The notes beneath the pieces are model-generated. The model had not been told where the DNA came from and searched no databases. It saw only the letters and a program-made list of their open reading frames with translations. Positions 35,083 to 42,736 of a stretch of 64,000 nt of DNA are shown piece after piece (the first letter of the stretch is position 1; each line of letters opens with the position of its first letter). Position numbers and translations under genes: made by a program. This stretch comes from Bradyrhizobium sp. CSS354 (GTDB taxonomy: Bacteria; Pseudomonadota; Alphaproteobacteria; Rhizobiales; Xanthobacteraceae): NCBI RefSeq assembly GCF_029051725.1, contig NZ_JAACFU010000001.1, forward strand, positions 558,001-622,000, in the 5' to 3' direction.

Positions 35083-37754
35083 ACGAGACGATCGACCAGG
35101 AAGATTTGCGGCCACCTCCCGGCCGGCTGTTCCGCAAATACCTCTACTCGATCGTCGCGCTCGCTTTTGCCGCGCTAGCCATCAACACCGGCTTCGACGT
35201 CTGGTTCTCCTATCGCGAGCAGAAACAGCTACTGGCGGCGACCCAGCGCGAGCAGGCAGCAAGCGCTGCCATCCAGATCGGCCAGTTCATTGGCCAGATC
35301 GAAAGCCAGATCAGATGGCTCTCGCGCCTGCCCCCGGAGCTGTCCACGAACGAGGACCAGCGTCTGAACGCCATCCGCCTCCTGCGCCTCTCGCCTGCGA
35401 TCGCCGAAATCGCCGAGCTCGACGCGCAGGGTCTCGAGCAGGTGCGCGTGTCGCGCCGTGTCGCGGACAGGATCGGCAGCAAGGCCGACCTCTCCACCTC
35501 GCAGGCCTTCCGCGGCGCCAATGAAAGCCGCGCCTATTACGGGCCGGTCTACTTCCTCGGCGACACCGAGCCGTTCATGACGCTCGCCACGCGCGGAACC
35601 GGCCTGACGCCCGATGTGATTGTCGCCGAGGTCAATCTTCGCTTCATCTGGGACCTCGTCGCCGGGATCAGGGTGGGCAACACCGGCAAGGCCTATGTGG
35701 TCGATCGGATGGGGTTGTTGATCGCGCATCCCGATTTGTGGCCGGCGTTGCGTCGCAGCGATCTCTCCGGCCATGCCGACGTCCGCGCCGCGCTCGATGG
35801 CGTCGGGCCGCCCTCCGGCGGCCTGGTCAAGGAGGATCTGTCCGGTCAACGCGTGCTGTCGACCTATGCGACGGTCCCCTCGCTGGGCTGGCTGGTGTTC
35901 GTCGAGCTGCCGCTCACCGAAGCCTATGCGCCGATCTACGCGTCGATCGGACGCTCGACTTTTCTCCTGATCATCCTGCTGGCATGTGCGGTGCTGGTCT
36001 CTCTGTTTCTAAGCCGGCGCATGACCGTGCCGATCCAGATCCTGACGCAGGGCGCCCGGCGGATCGGCAGCGGCGACCTCGGCCTGCGGCTCGCAATCAA
36101 GACCGGTGACGAGCTGGAGGCGCTCGGCGACCAGTTCAACCGGATGGCCGCTCATTTGCGCGAATCCTATGCGACGCTCGAGCGCAAGGTAATCGAACGC
36201 ACCTCCGAGCTTGAAAGGACCCGCGACCAGGCCCTTGCCGAGCACGATGCCGCCGAGCGCGCGCGCAGCGCGGCGGTGGCGGCCAATGAGACCAAATCGC
36301 GCTTTCTCGCGGTCGTCAGCCACGAGCTGCGCACGCCGCTGAACGGCGTCATGGGCGTGCTGCAACTGCTCGACGACGGCAGCCTCGGCGAAGCGCAGCG
36401 GCGCCACCTCACGACCGCCGCCGCGTCGGGCGAAACGCTGATCGCGCTGGTCGACGGCATCCTCGAATATGCGCGCCTGGAGGCCAGCGCCGAGACTCTG
36501 GAGACCCGCGATTTCCGCCTCGACCAGCTCATCGAAACGGCCGCCGATCTGATGCGTCCGCAGGCCGTTGGCAAGGGCCTGACCTTCGATCTCGCCTGCG
36601 ATGCGACGGTCAATATCTCCGTGCACGGCGATCCGGTGCGGCTCAATCGCATTCTGCTCAATCTGATCGGCAACGCGATCAAGTTCACCCCGCGCGGGGG
36701 CATCGGCTTGAGCGCGGCCGCCGAGGGACATGACGATCATGTCCTGCTGCGCATCACCGTTCGCGATACCGGCATCGGCATCGCGCCCGACATGCACGAG
36801 CGGATTTTCGAGGATTTCGTCCAGGCCGACGACAGCATCGCCCGGCGATTCGGCGGCACCGGCCTTGGACTGGCGATCGCGCGGCGCCTCACCCGCCTGA
36901 TGCGCGGCGAGTTGACGGTGGCGAGCACGCCGGGTACGGGCAGCTCGTTCATGCTTGAGGTACCGCTTGGCCTTGCCGCGAGCGACATCGCGCAAGGCGC
37001 GGTCCAGCCGCCATCGCGGCAGCTTCGCGTGCTGCTGGTCGACGACGACCCCGTCAATTGCGAGGTCGGCGAAGCGATGTTGAAGAGGCTTGGCCACCAC
37101 GCCACCATCGCCACGAACGGCGCGTCGGCTATCGCACTCGCCCGCGATCAGGCGTTCGATATCATCCTGATGGATCTGCACATGCCCGACATGGACGGGG
37201 TCGAGGCGGCATCGCGGATCCGCAAGCTCGGTCTGCCGACGATGCCGCGCATCATCGCGGTGACCGCCGACATGTCGCGCCGCGCCCGCGAACGGCTCGC
37301 GGACGCAGGCATTGCCAGGATCGTCAGCAAGCCGATCCTGATCAATGCGCTGCGCGAGGCGATCGAGGATGATGCCCAGAACCAGCCAGCCGCGGCGCAA
37401 CTCGCCGCAGGCGCATTGATCGACCGGCATTTCCTCGATGACCAGAAGGAGCTGCTGGGCGCGGCGCAGATCGCAAAACTCCACCGCCTACTGGAACAGA
37501 CGAGCAAAAAGCTGGTCGAGGACATCGCCAAGGCAGCAGTGATTGGCGATCCCACGCAGCTCGCACGCTGCGCGCATCAACTCGGGAGCGCCGCGAGTGC
37601 ACTCGGCCTCGTCCGCCTGTTCGAATTCTGCCATGAGATCGAGCTGGCGGCAGTCACGATGTCCCCGCCCGAATCCCACAGCGCCGCCCGCGAGCTCGCC
37701 GCGCTTCGGAAGGCCTCGATGAGCGCGCTGGACGATCTGCTTCGGCCGGCCTAA
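35079..37754 (+). CDS. Hybrid sensor histidine kinase with Cache-like sensor, receiver and Hpt domains
   Basis: Inner-membrane phosphorelay protein of 891 residues. Membrane segments lie near residues 20-42 and 290-311, enclosing a periplasmic domain of about 245 residues that resembles a double Cache sensor (GKAYVVDRMGLLIAHPD). Then come HAMP (about 312-365), a coiled linker, HisKA with His415 in SHELRTPLNG, an HATPase with NAIKFTPRG and GGTGLGLAI, a receiver with Asp699 in MDLHMPDMDG, and a C-terminal Hpt with His833 in AHQLGSA. All relay residues are present. The GTG start overlaps the stop of the binding-protein gene (GTGA). No separate response regulator is nearby. Confidence 0.92.
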   Translation: MNETIDQEDLRPPPGRLFRKYLYSIVALAFAALAINTGFDVWFSYREQKQLLAATQREQAASAAIQIGQFIGQIESQIRWLSRLPPELSTNEDQRLNAIRLLRLSPAIAEIAELDAQGLEQVRVSRRVADRIGSKADLSTSQAFRGANESRAYYGPVYFLGDTEPFMTLATRGTGLTPDVIVAEVNLRFIWDLVAGIRVGNTGKAYVVDRMGLLIAHPDLWPALRRSDLSGHADVRAALDGVGPPSGGLVKEDLSGQRVLSTYATVPSLGWLVFVELPLTEAYAPIYASIGRSTFLLIILLACAVLVSLFLSRRMTVPIQILTQGARRIGSGDLGLRLAIKTGDELEALGDQFNRMAAHLRESYATLERKVIERTSELERTRDQALAEHDAAERARSAAVAANETKSRFLAVVSHELRTPLNGVMGVLQLLDDGSLGEAQRRHLTTAAASGETLIALVDGILEYARLEASAETLETRDFRLDQLIETAADLMRPQAVGKGLTFDLACDATVNISVHGDPVRLNRILLNLIGNAIKFTPRGGIGLSAAAEGHDDHVLLRITVRDTGIGIAPDMHERIFEDFVQADDSIARRFGGTGLGLAIARRLTRLMRGELTVASTPGTGSSFMLEVPLGLAASDIAQGAVQPPSRQLRVLLVDDDPVNCEVGEAMLKRLGHHATIATNGASAIALARDQAFDIILMDLHMPDMDGVEAASRIRKLGLPTMPRIIAVTADMSRRARERLADAGIARIVSKPILINALREAIEDDAQNQPAAAQLAAGALIDRHFLDDQKELLGAAQIAKLHRLLEQTSKKLVEDIAKAAVIGDPTQLARCAHQLGSAASALGLVRLFEFCHEIELAAVTMSPPESHSAARELAALRKASMSALDDLLRPA

Positions 37755-37799
37755 GAGCCTTCGGTCACTGACTGAAATACAAGATGATCGGAGGCGCCG

Positions 37800-38711
37800 G
37801 TGCGCGCAAGATATCTCGCCATTGTTCTCACGCTGCTCGCCCCTGCCGCGCGCGCCGAGGTCGAACAGTTCCCGTCCGGCTTCAAGACCAGAACCATCGC
37901 GGCCAACGGCACCCAGATTCATGTTCGCATCGGCGGTCAGGGGCCTGCCGTGATCCTGATCCACGGTTTCGGTGATACCGGCGACATGTGGGTCAAGCTC
38001 GCCGCTGACCTCGTGCGCGACCACACCGTTGTCGTGCCCGATCTGCGTGGTATGGGCCTCTCGAGCAAGCCCGACAATGGCTACGACAAATGGACCCAGG
38101 CGGCCGACATGCGGGCCGTTCTCGCAGCGCTCGGCATCGAAAAGACCGCCGTCGTCGGCCACGACATCGGAACCATGGTGGCCTATGCCTACGCGGCCCG
38201 GTATCGCGACCTGACCGAGAAGCTGATCGTCATGGATGCCCCGGTGCCCGGGGTGCCGCCGTGGGACGAGGTCGTTCGCAGCCCGCAGCTTTGGCATTTT
38301 GATCTCGGAGGCCTGGACATGGAGCGGCTGGTCAAGGGTCGCGAGCGCATCTACCTCGACCGCTTCTGGAATGACTTCGCGGGCACGCCTTCCAGGATCG
38401 CGGAAGCGACACGCCGTCATTACGCAGCGCTCTATGCGCGGCCGGGCGCCATGCGTGCTGCGTTCGCCCAGTTCAGGTCGATCCGAACCGACGCCGAGGA
38501 CAACAAGAAGGCGATCGCGACCAAGTTGACCATTCCCGTGCTGGCTGTCGGGGGCGAAAAATCCTTCGGTGCGACAGAGGCCGTCGTGATGCGAAACGCC
38601 GCGACTGACGTCACCGAATTGGTCATTCCGGACGCCGGTCATTGGCTGATGGAAGAGCAACCGGCGGCGACCGTGAAGGCGATACGCCAATTCCTCGATA
38701 CCAAAAAATAG
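37800..38711 (+). CDS. Exported alpha/beta hydrolase (epoxide hydrolase/haloalkane dehalogenase-like)
   Basis: Hydrolase of 303 residues with a signal peptide (residues 1-19, cleavage near ARA). The fold markers are the oxyanion loop HGFGDTGDMW at residue 55, the nucleophile elbow VVGHDIGTM with Asp122 in place of serine, and a final PDAGHW with His281. An aspartate nucleophile points to the epoxide hydrolase/dehalogenase/fluoroacetate dehalogenase branch rather than esterases. The GTG start is supported by GGAGG about six bases upstream. The substrate cannot be told from sequence. It converges on a LysR gene across a terminator hairpin. Confidence 0.85.
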   Translation: MRARYLAIVLTLLAPAARAEVEQFPSGFKTRTIAANGTQIHVRIGGQGPAVILIHGFGDTGDMWVKLAADLVRDHTVVVPDLRGMGLSSKPDNGYDKWTQAADMRAVLAALGIEKTAVVGHDIGTMVAYAYAARYRDLTEKLIVMDAPVPGVPPWDEVVRSPQLWHFDLGGLDMERLVKGRERIYLDRFWNDFAGTPSRIAEATRRHYAALYARPGAMRAAFAQFRSIRTDAEDNKKAIATKLTIPVLAVGGEKSFGATEAVVMRNAATDVTELVIPDAGHWLMEEQPAATVKAIRQFLDTKK

Positions 38712-38720
38712 AGCAGCGCG

Positions 38721-38770
38721 CCGCGCGGAGCCGACATATCTCGGCTCGGGCCTTCCGCGCGGGTCATTTT
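38721..38770. terminator. Bidirectional terminator between hydrolase and LysR genes
   Basis: CCGCGCGGA (38721-38729) pairs with TCCGCGCGG (38754-38762), and a nested GCCGA/TCGGC stem lies inside. A short T-run (ATTTT) follows on the plus strand. The position between two convergent genes, whose stops are about 50 bases apart, fits a shared terminator. Confidence 0.6.
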
Positions 38771-39675
38771 AATCGGCCCGACGCTTCATCCTCCCGGCCA
38801 AACCGCTCCACCAGGAAATCAATGAACAGCCGCACCTTCACCGACAGATGCCGGGTCGGCGGATAGACCGCATAAAGCGCGAGCGGCGGCGCCGAATACT
38901 CGTCCAGCACAGTCCGCAGCTCGCCTTTCCTCAAGGCGTCGGCGGCGATGAACTCCGGGAGCAGCGCGAGCCCCCTGCTCTTGATCGCGACATCACGCAG
39001 CACTTCGGCATTGTTGACGCAGAGCGACCAGGCCGGCTGGATCCAGTGATCGCCGTCGGTGCCGGTGAGCTTCCACTGATTGCCCGTAAGCAGGAAGCCG
39101 TAGGTCAGCGAGGTGTGCCCGCGGAGATCCTGCGGGTGTTTTGGTGTGCCGTGACGTGCGAGATAATCGGGTGAAGCGCAGATCATGCGCGCCACCGGCA
39201 TGATTTTTCGCGCGATCAAACTCGACGATTCCAATTCCGCGATGCGCAAGGTCACGTCAAAACCGTCCTGGACGGGATCGAGCAGGTCGTCGCTGAGCAC
39301 GAGCTGGAGCTGCAGCTCCGGATATCGCGCCATGAAATCGGCAAGCACCGGCCCGAGCCGCAGGGTGCCGAACGACATCGGCGCGTTGACGCGCAACAGG
39401 CCGCGAGGCGCCGATTGCGCCTGCGTCACGGCCTGGTCGGCCGCCTCGATCTCCGACAGGATCACGACCGCGCGCTCGAAATAGCGCTGGCCGTTCTCGG
39501 TCGGGCTCGCATGGCGCGTGGTCCGGTTCAGGAGCTGAACGCCGAGGCTTTCTTCGAGATCGGCGATGTATTTGCTGATCGCCGAGCGTGACAGCCGCAA
39601 CTGCCGGCCCGCCTCGGCAAAACTGCCGCTTTCGACCACCTTTGTGAAGGCCCGGAGACTGGCGACCTTATCCAC
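38764..39675 (-). CDS. LysR-family transcriptional regulator (divergent from the dioxygenase/esterase pair)
   Basis: 303-residue DNA-binding regulator. The N-terminal winged helix-turn-helix runs over residues 1-60 (FAEAGRQLRLSRSAISKYI), followed by the usual effector-binding domain. The RVNAPMSFGTLRLGP segment is like the CrgA/AaeR branch that answers aromatic or quinone compounds in other bacteria. The start is a GTG at 39673-39675. It is transcribed away from the glyoxalase-family gene, and the 129-base gap holds two related dyads, so it probably controls that pair and itself. Confidence 0.9.
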   Translation of the reverse strand: MDKVASLRAFTKVVESGSFAEAGRQLRLSRSAISKYIADLEESLGVQLLNRTTRHASPTENGQRYFERAVVILSEIEAADQAVTQAQSAPRGLLRVNAPMSFGTLRLGPVLADFMARYPELQLQLVLSDDLLDPVQDGFDVTLRIAELESSSLIARKIMPVARMICASPDYLARHGTPKHPQDLRGHTSLTYGFLLTGNQWKLTGTDGDHWIQPAWSLCVNNAEVLRDVAIKSRGLALLPEFIAADALRKGELRTVLDEYSAPPLALYAVYPPTRHLSVKVRLFIDFLVERFGREDEASGRLK

Positions 39676-39688
39676 GGACCGGCGCCGG

Positions 39689-39745
39689 CGATTGTTTCCA
39701 AATCGTAGACATAGACGTCATATTTGCATGGATTGTCTCCAATCC
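39689..39745. promoter_or_regulatory. Two related dyads in the LysR/dioxygenase intergenic region
   Basis: CGATT-GTTTCCA-AATCG at 39689-39705 and GGATTG-TCTC-CAATCC at 39730-39745 are perfect inverted repeats sharing the pattern GATTGTnTCCAA(A)TC. Their centres are about 40 bases apart, close to four helical turns. They are candidate binding sites for the adjacent LysR protein or overlap the two promoters. Function is inferred from position and symmetry. Confidence 0.5.
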
Positions 39746-39804
39746 AAAGCGGAACGATATTTCCGGTCAGAGCAAGACCGCTCCCCGAGCTTTGGAGGAC
39801 GACA

Positions 39805-40743
39805 ATGTCTGGACTGCACCACGTGACCGCGATCGCCGGCGACCCGATCAGGAATTTCGGCTTCTACACCCGTGATCTCGGCCTGCGCTTCGTCAAGAAG
39901 ACGGTCAATTTCGACGATCCCGGCACCTATCACTTCTACTATGGCGACCAGACCGGCCGCCCCGGCACCATCCTGACCTTCTTTCCGTGGGCCGGCGTGC
40001 CGGCTGGACGCCGCGGTGTTGGCGAGACCCACCAGACCGCCTTCCGCGTGCCGCAACGTTCGCTCGGCTATTGGACGCAGCGCTTCGTCGAGAAGGGCAT
40101 CGCTTACGAGGCGCTGGAGAAGCGCTTTGGCGAGTCCGTGCTGCCGTTCACAGACCCTGATGGCATGGCGCTCGCGCTCGTCGGCATTCCCGGTGCCGAG
40201 AGCGAGCCCGGCTGGAGCAACGGCGACGTGCCGGCCGAGCATGCGATCCGCGGCTTCCATGGCGTGACCTTGCTGCTCGACAGCGCGGCAAAGACGGCTG
40301 CCGTCCTCACCGACGTGTTCGGCTTCAAGGAGATGGCGCGCGAAGGCTCGGTGATCCGCTTCAAGGCACCGGGCGATGTCGAAGGCAGCGTCGTCGACAT
40401 CTACGAGGCCAAGGGCTTCCTGCGCGGGCACCAGGGTGGCGGCTCCGTGCATCACATCGCCTTCCGCGCAGCCGACGACGCCGAGCAAGGCAGGATGGCG
40501 CAGAGGCTCGTGAGCAATCACGGCCTGCACCCGACCGAACAAAGGGACCGCAACTACTTCCGCTCGATCTACTTCCGCGAGCCCGGGGGGGTGCTGTTCG
40601 AGATCGCGACCGATATCCCCGGCTTCGCCGTCGACGAGCCCGTGGCGACGCTGGGACGCGACCTCAAGCTCCCGAGCTTCCTCGAAGCGCAGCGCAAGCA
40701 GATCGAGGCTGTGTTGCCGAATTTGGCAGAGAGCGTGTCATGA
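39805..40743 (+). CDS. Ring-cleaving dioxygenase of the glyoxalase fold, MhqO-like
   Basis: 312-residue protein made of two glyoxalase/bleomycin-resistance modules. The first starts GLHHVTAIAGDP and contains FYTRDLGLRFVKKTVNFDDP; the second starts GFHGVTLLLDS and contains GSVHHIAFRAAD. Metal-ligand histidines and glutamates (LHHVT, VHHIAF, LFEIATD) are present. The overall plan matches MhqO-type hydroquinone/catechol dioxygenases. GGAGG lies before the ATG. The stop overlaps the start of an esterase gene, the pairing known from MhqO/MhqD quinone-resistance sets. The exact substrate is inferred. Confidence 0.87.
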   Translation: MSGLHHVTAIAGDPIRNFGFYTRDLGLRFVKKTVNFDDPGTYHFYYGDQTGRPGTILTFFPWAGVPAGRRGVGETHQTAFRVPQRSLGYWTQRFVEKGIAYEALEKRFGESVLPFTDPDGMALALVGIPGAESEPGWSNGDVPAEHAIRGFHGVTLLLDSAAKTAAVLTDVFGFKEMAREGSVIRFKAPGDVEGSVVDIYEAKGFLRGHQGGGSVHHIAFRAADDAEQGRMAQRLVSNHGLHPTEQRDRNYFRSIYFREPGGVLFEIATDIPGFAVDEPVATLGRDLKLPSFLEAQRKQIEAVLPNLAESVS

Positions 40744-41366
40744 CCGAGAGTTCATTCGTCCATCGTTTCGAGCCCGCGACCAGCACGGGCTCTCCTCCGG
40801 TGCTGCTGCTGCACGGCACTGGTGGCGACGAGAACGATCTGCTCGGGCTTGGCAAGATGATCTCGCCTGGCTCGGCCCTGCTCTCGCCGCGCGGCCGCGT
40901 GCTCGAGCATGGCATGCCGCGTTTCTTCCGCCGCCTTGCCGAGGGCGTGTTCGACGAGGACGATGTGCGGCGGCGCGCGCGCGAGCTCGGCGACTTCGTC
41001 AGCGAGGCACGGCAGCGCTACGGCCTCGCCGCACCGGTCGCGGTCGGCTTCTCCAACGGCGCCAACATCGCGGCCGCGCTGTTGCTGCTGGAGCCGGACG
41101 TGTTGGCAGGCGCGATCCTGCTCCGCGCCATGGTGCCGCTGTCGGATCCGCCGAAGGTTGAGCTCGGCGGCAAGCCCGTCCTGCTTCTGTCAGGGCAGGC
41201 TGATCCGATCGTTCCGGCGAGCAATTCGGGGAAGCTTGCCTCGCTGTTGTCGGAAGCCGGAGCCCGGGTCGAACACAAGGTTTTGCCGGCGGGCCATCAA
41301 TTGTCGCAAGCCGATTTGACGCTCGCCCGCGACTGGGTCGGCAAATTCGCCGCCGAAGTCGCCTGA
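40740..41366 (+). CDS. Carboxylesterase/phospholipase-like hydrolase, MhqD-like
   Basis: 208-residue alpha/beta hydrolase. It has the oxyanion segment LLHGTGGDENDL at about residue 23, the nucleophile elbow GFSNGANIA with serine near residue 104, SGQADPIVP for the acid and PAGHQLS for the histidine, a complete triad. This is the predicted esterase (YpfH/MhqD) group. It overlaps the dioxygenase gene by four bases (ATGA) and is certainly co-translated with it. It likely acts on the same aromatic or quinone-derived pathway, by inference. Confidence 0.86.
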   Translation: MTESSFVHRFEPATSTGSPPVLLLHGTGGDENDLLGLGKMISPGSALLSPRGRVLEHGMPRFFRRLAEGVFDEDDVRRRARELGDFVSEARQRYGLAAPVAVGFSNGANIAAALLLLEPDVLAGAILLRAMVPLSDPPKVELGGKPVLLLSGQADPIVPASNSGKLASLLSEAGARVEHKVLPAGHQLSQADLTLARDWVGKFAAEVA

Positions 41367-41375
41367 TCCCGAAAA

Positions 41376-41405
41376 GCGGCGCATCGTCTTCGAGCGGTGC
41401 GCCGC
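41376..41405. terminator. Hairpin between esterase and corA genes
   Basis: GCGGCGCA (41376-41383) pairs perfectly with TGCGCCGC (41398-41405) around a 14-base loop. It lies just after the esterase stop and before the end of the convergent corA gene. There is no clear T-run, so termination is probable but not certain. Confidence 0.45.
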
Positions 41406-41409
41406 GGCT

Positions 41410-42384
41410 TTACTCGAACCAGCCGCGGCGCTTGAACCAGATCAGCGGCAGCACGCCGCTGGCAATGATGGCGAGCCACGCCAGCGGATAGCCGAACGTC
41501 CAGTCCAGCTCCGGCATGTGCTTGAAGTTCATGCCCCAGATGCCGACCATGATCGTGGGCGGTACGCCGACGACCGAAACGATTGTCAGGATCTTGAACA
41601 GCTCGTTCTGCTGGATGTTGATGAAGCCGAGCACGGCATCGAGCAAAAGCTGGATCTTGTCCGACAATCGCGTCTCGTAGTCGCCGAGCGAAGCGACATC
41701 CTTCGAGACGGCCTCGAGGCGCTTCTTCGACGCGGCCGTGATCCATTCACTCCCGACATCGCCGGCAAACGAGGCGACGCGGCCGACACCAAGCAGGACA
41801 TCGCGCGCCTTGGCGAGCCGATCAGCCAACTCTCCGATGTTCTCCAGCGCCTCGCGCATCCGCCGGCTGGAGCGGACCGGCCGCTGGGTGCGGACGAGCC
41901 CGCCTTTGAAGACGCCCCGCGAGAGCCTGTCGACCTTCGCGCCGAGATGCTCAAGAACATCGGCCCCACGGTCGACCATGGCCTCGACCAGACTGGTGAA
42001 CACGCACATGCCGTTCTCCAGGCTGTCATCGGAACCGATACGCTTGCCGATGTCGTCGAAGATCGGCAGCTGCGCGAAGCGTACCGTCACCAGCACGCGC
42101 GGGCCGATGACGAATCCCACCGGCGTGATCTCGGCCTCGTCGTCCTCGTTGAGCCGGACCGCCGGCGAGCTGAGATAGAGCGTGCCGTTGTCGACGATCA
42201 GGCGGCTCGACGCTTCGATCTCGCTGAGCGAATCCTCGGACGGAACGCGGATCCCGAGCAATCGTTCGACGAACTGCTTTTCTTCTGCGGTCGCGTCCAA
42301 AAGATCCGCCCAGATGATCTCGGACGGCATTTCCGCGCCGATCTTTTGCCAGTCGTCGGATGGCCACCTGTACAGTTTAAGCAA
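41410..42384 (-). CDS. corA: CorA-family divalent-cation (magnesium/cobalt) transporter
   Basis: Inner-membrane channel of 324 residues for Mg2+ or related divalent ions. A long cytoplasmic N-terminal domain of charged helices precedes two C-terminal membrane segments. The first of these ends in the signature GMN (IWGMNFKHMPEL), and the protein ends in a short basic tail. I place the start at a TTG (42382-42384) with GGAG eight bases upstream; a GTG at 42420 would add 12 residues but has no good ribosome-binding site. The gene stands alone. The actual ion cannot be told from sequence. Confidence 0.85.
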   Translation of the reverse strand: MLKLYRWPSDDWQKIGAEMPSEIIWADLLDATAEEKQFVERLLGIRVPSEDSLSEIEASSRLIVDNGTLYLSSPAVRLNEDDEAEITPVGFVIGPRVLVTVRFAQLPIFDDIGKRIGSDDSLENGMCVFTSLVEAMVDRGADVLEHLGAKVDRLSRGVFKGGLVRTQRPVRSSRRMREALENIGELADRLAKARDVLLGVGRVASFAGDVGSEWITAASKKRLEAVSKDVASLGDYETRLSDKIQLLLDAVLGFINIQQNELFKILTIVSVVGVPPTIMVGIWGMNFKHMPELDWTFGYPLAWLAIIASGVLPLIWFKRRGWFE

Positions 42385-42420
42385 GAACCGAACTCCGCAT
42401 ACCCTCGCGCCGGATCGCAC

Positions 42421-42736
42421 GGCCTGCGGCCATCCTGCGCCGAACTAACGCATCAGGGTTCCGAACGTTCAAAGTCGGGGAGCATCGGGCCGGCGCAATC
42501 AAACCAAGCGGGCGCGCCTCCTTCGATGAGGCCATCATGCCAGTGTTTTGCCCGACGGGTCAACGGCATCGCGCAACGCAAACCATTCAATTGCGTGACG
42601 CGCAAGTCATTGAAATGACTATCCCCGGCTACTGTGCATGGGGTTGTTTTTCAGGTTTTTGTTTGGACCGGTCTCGTGACGATCTCTTCCGTTGGGAGAG
42701 ATCGTCACCGAAATCACTCAATCGACCTCCGCGACC
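42421..42736. other. Intergenic region between corA and a peptide-type binding protein
   Basis: About 316 bases with no supported gene. It must hold the corA promoter (leftward, near 42430-42500) and the 3' end of the ABC importer transcript. The only clear structure is a strong hairpin at 42676-42708. Short frames here have no family resemblance. Confidence 0.5.
42676..42708. terminator. Strong hairpin after the binding-protein gene
   Basis: GTGACGATCTCT (42676-42687) pairs perfectly with AGAGATCGTCAC (42697-42708), and TCC/GGG extends the stem to a three-base loop. It lies about 30 bases after the stop of the minus-strand binding-protein gene. No T-run follows in that direction, so it may protect the 3' end of the mRNA rather than terminate it. 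Confidence 0.5.
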
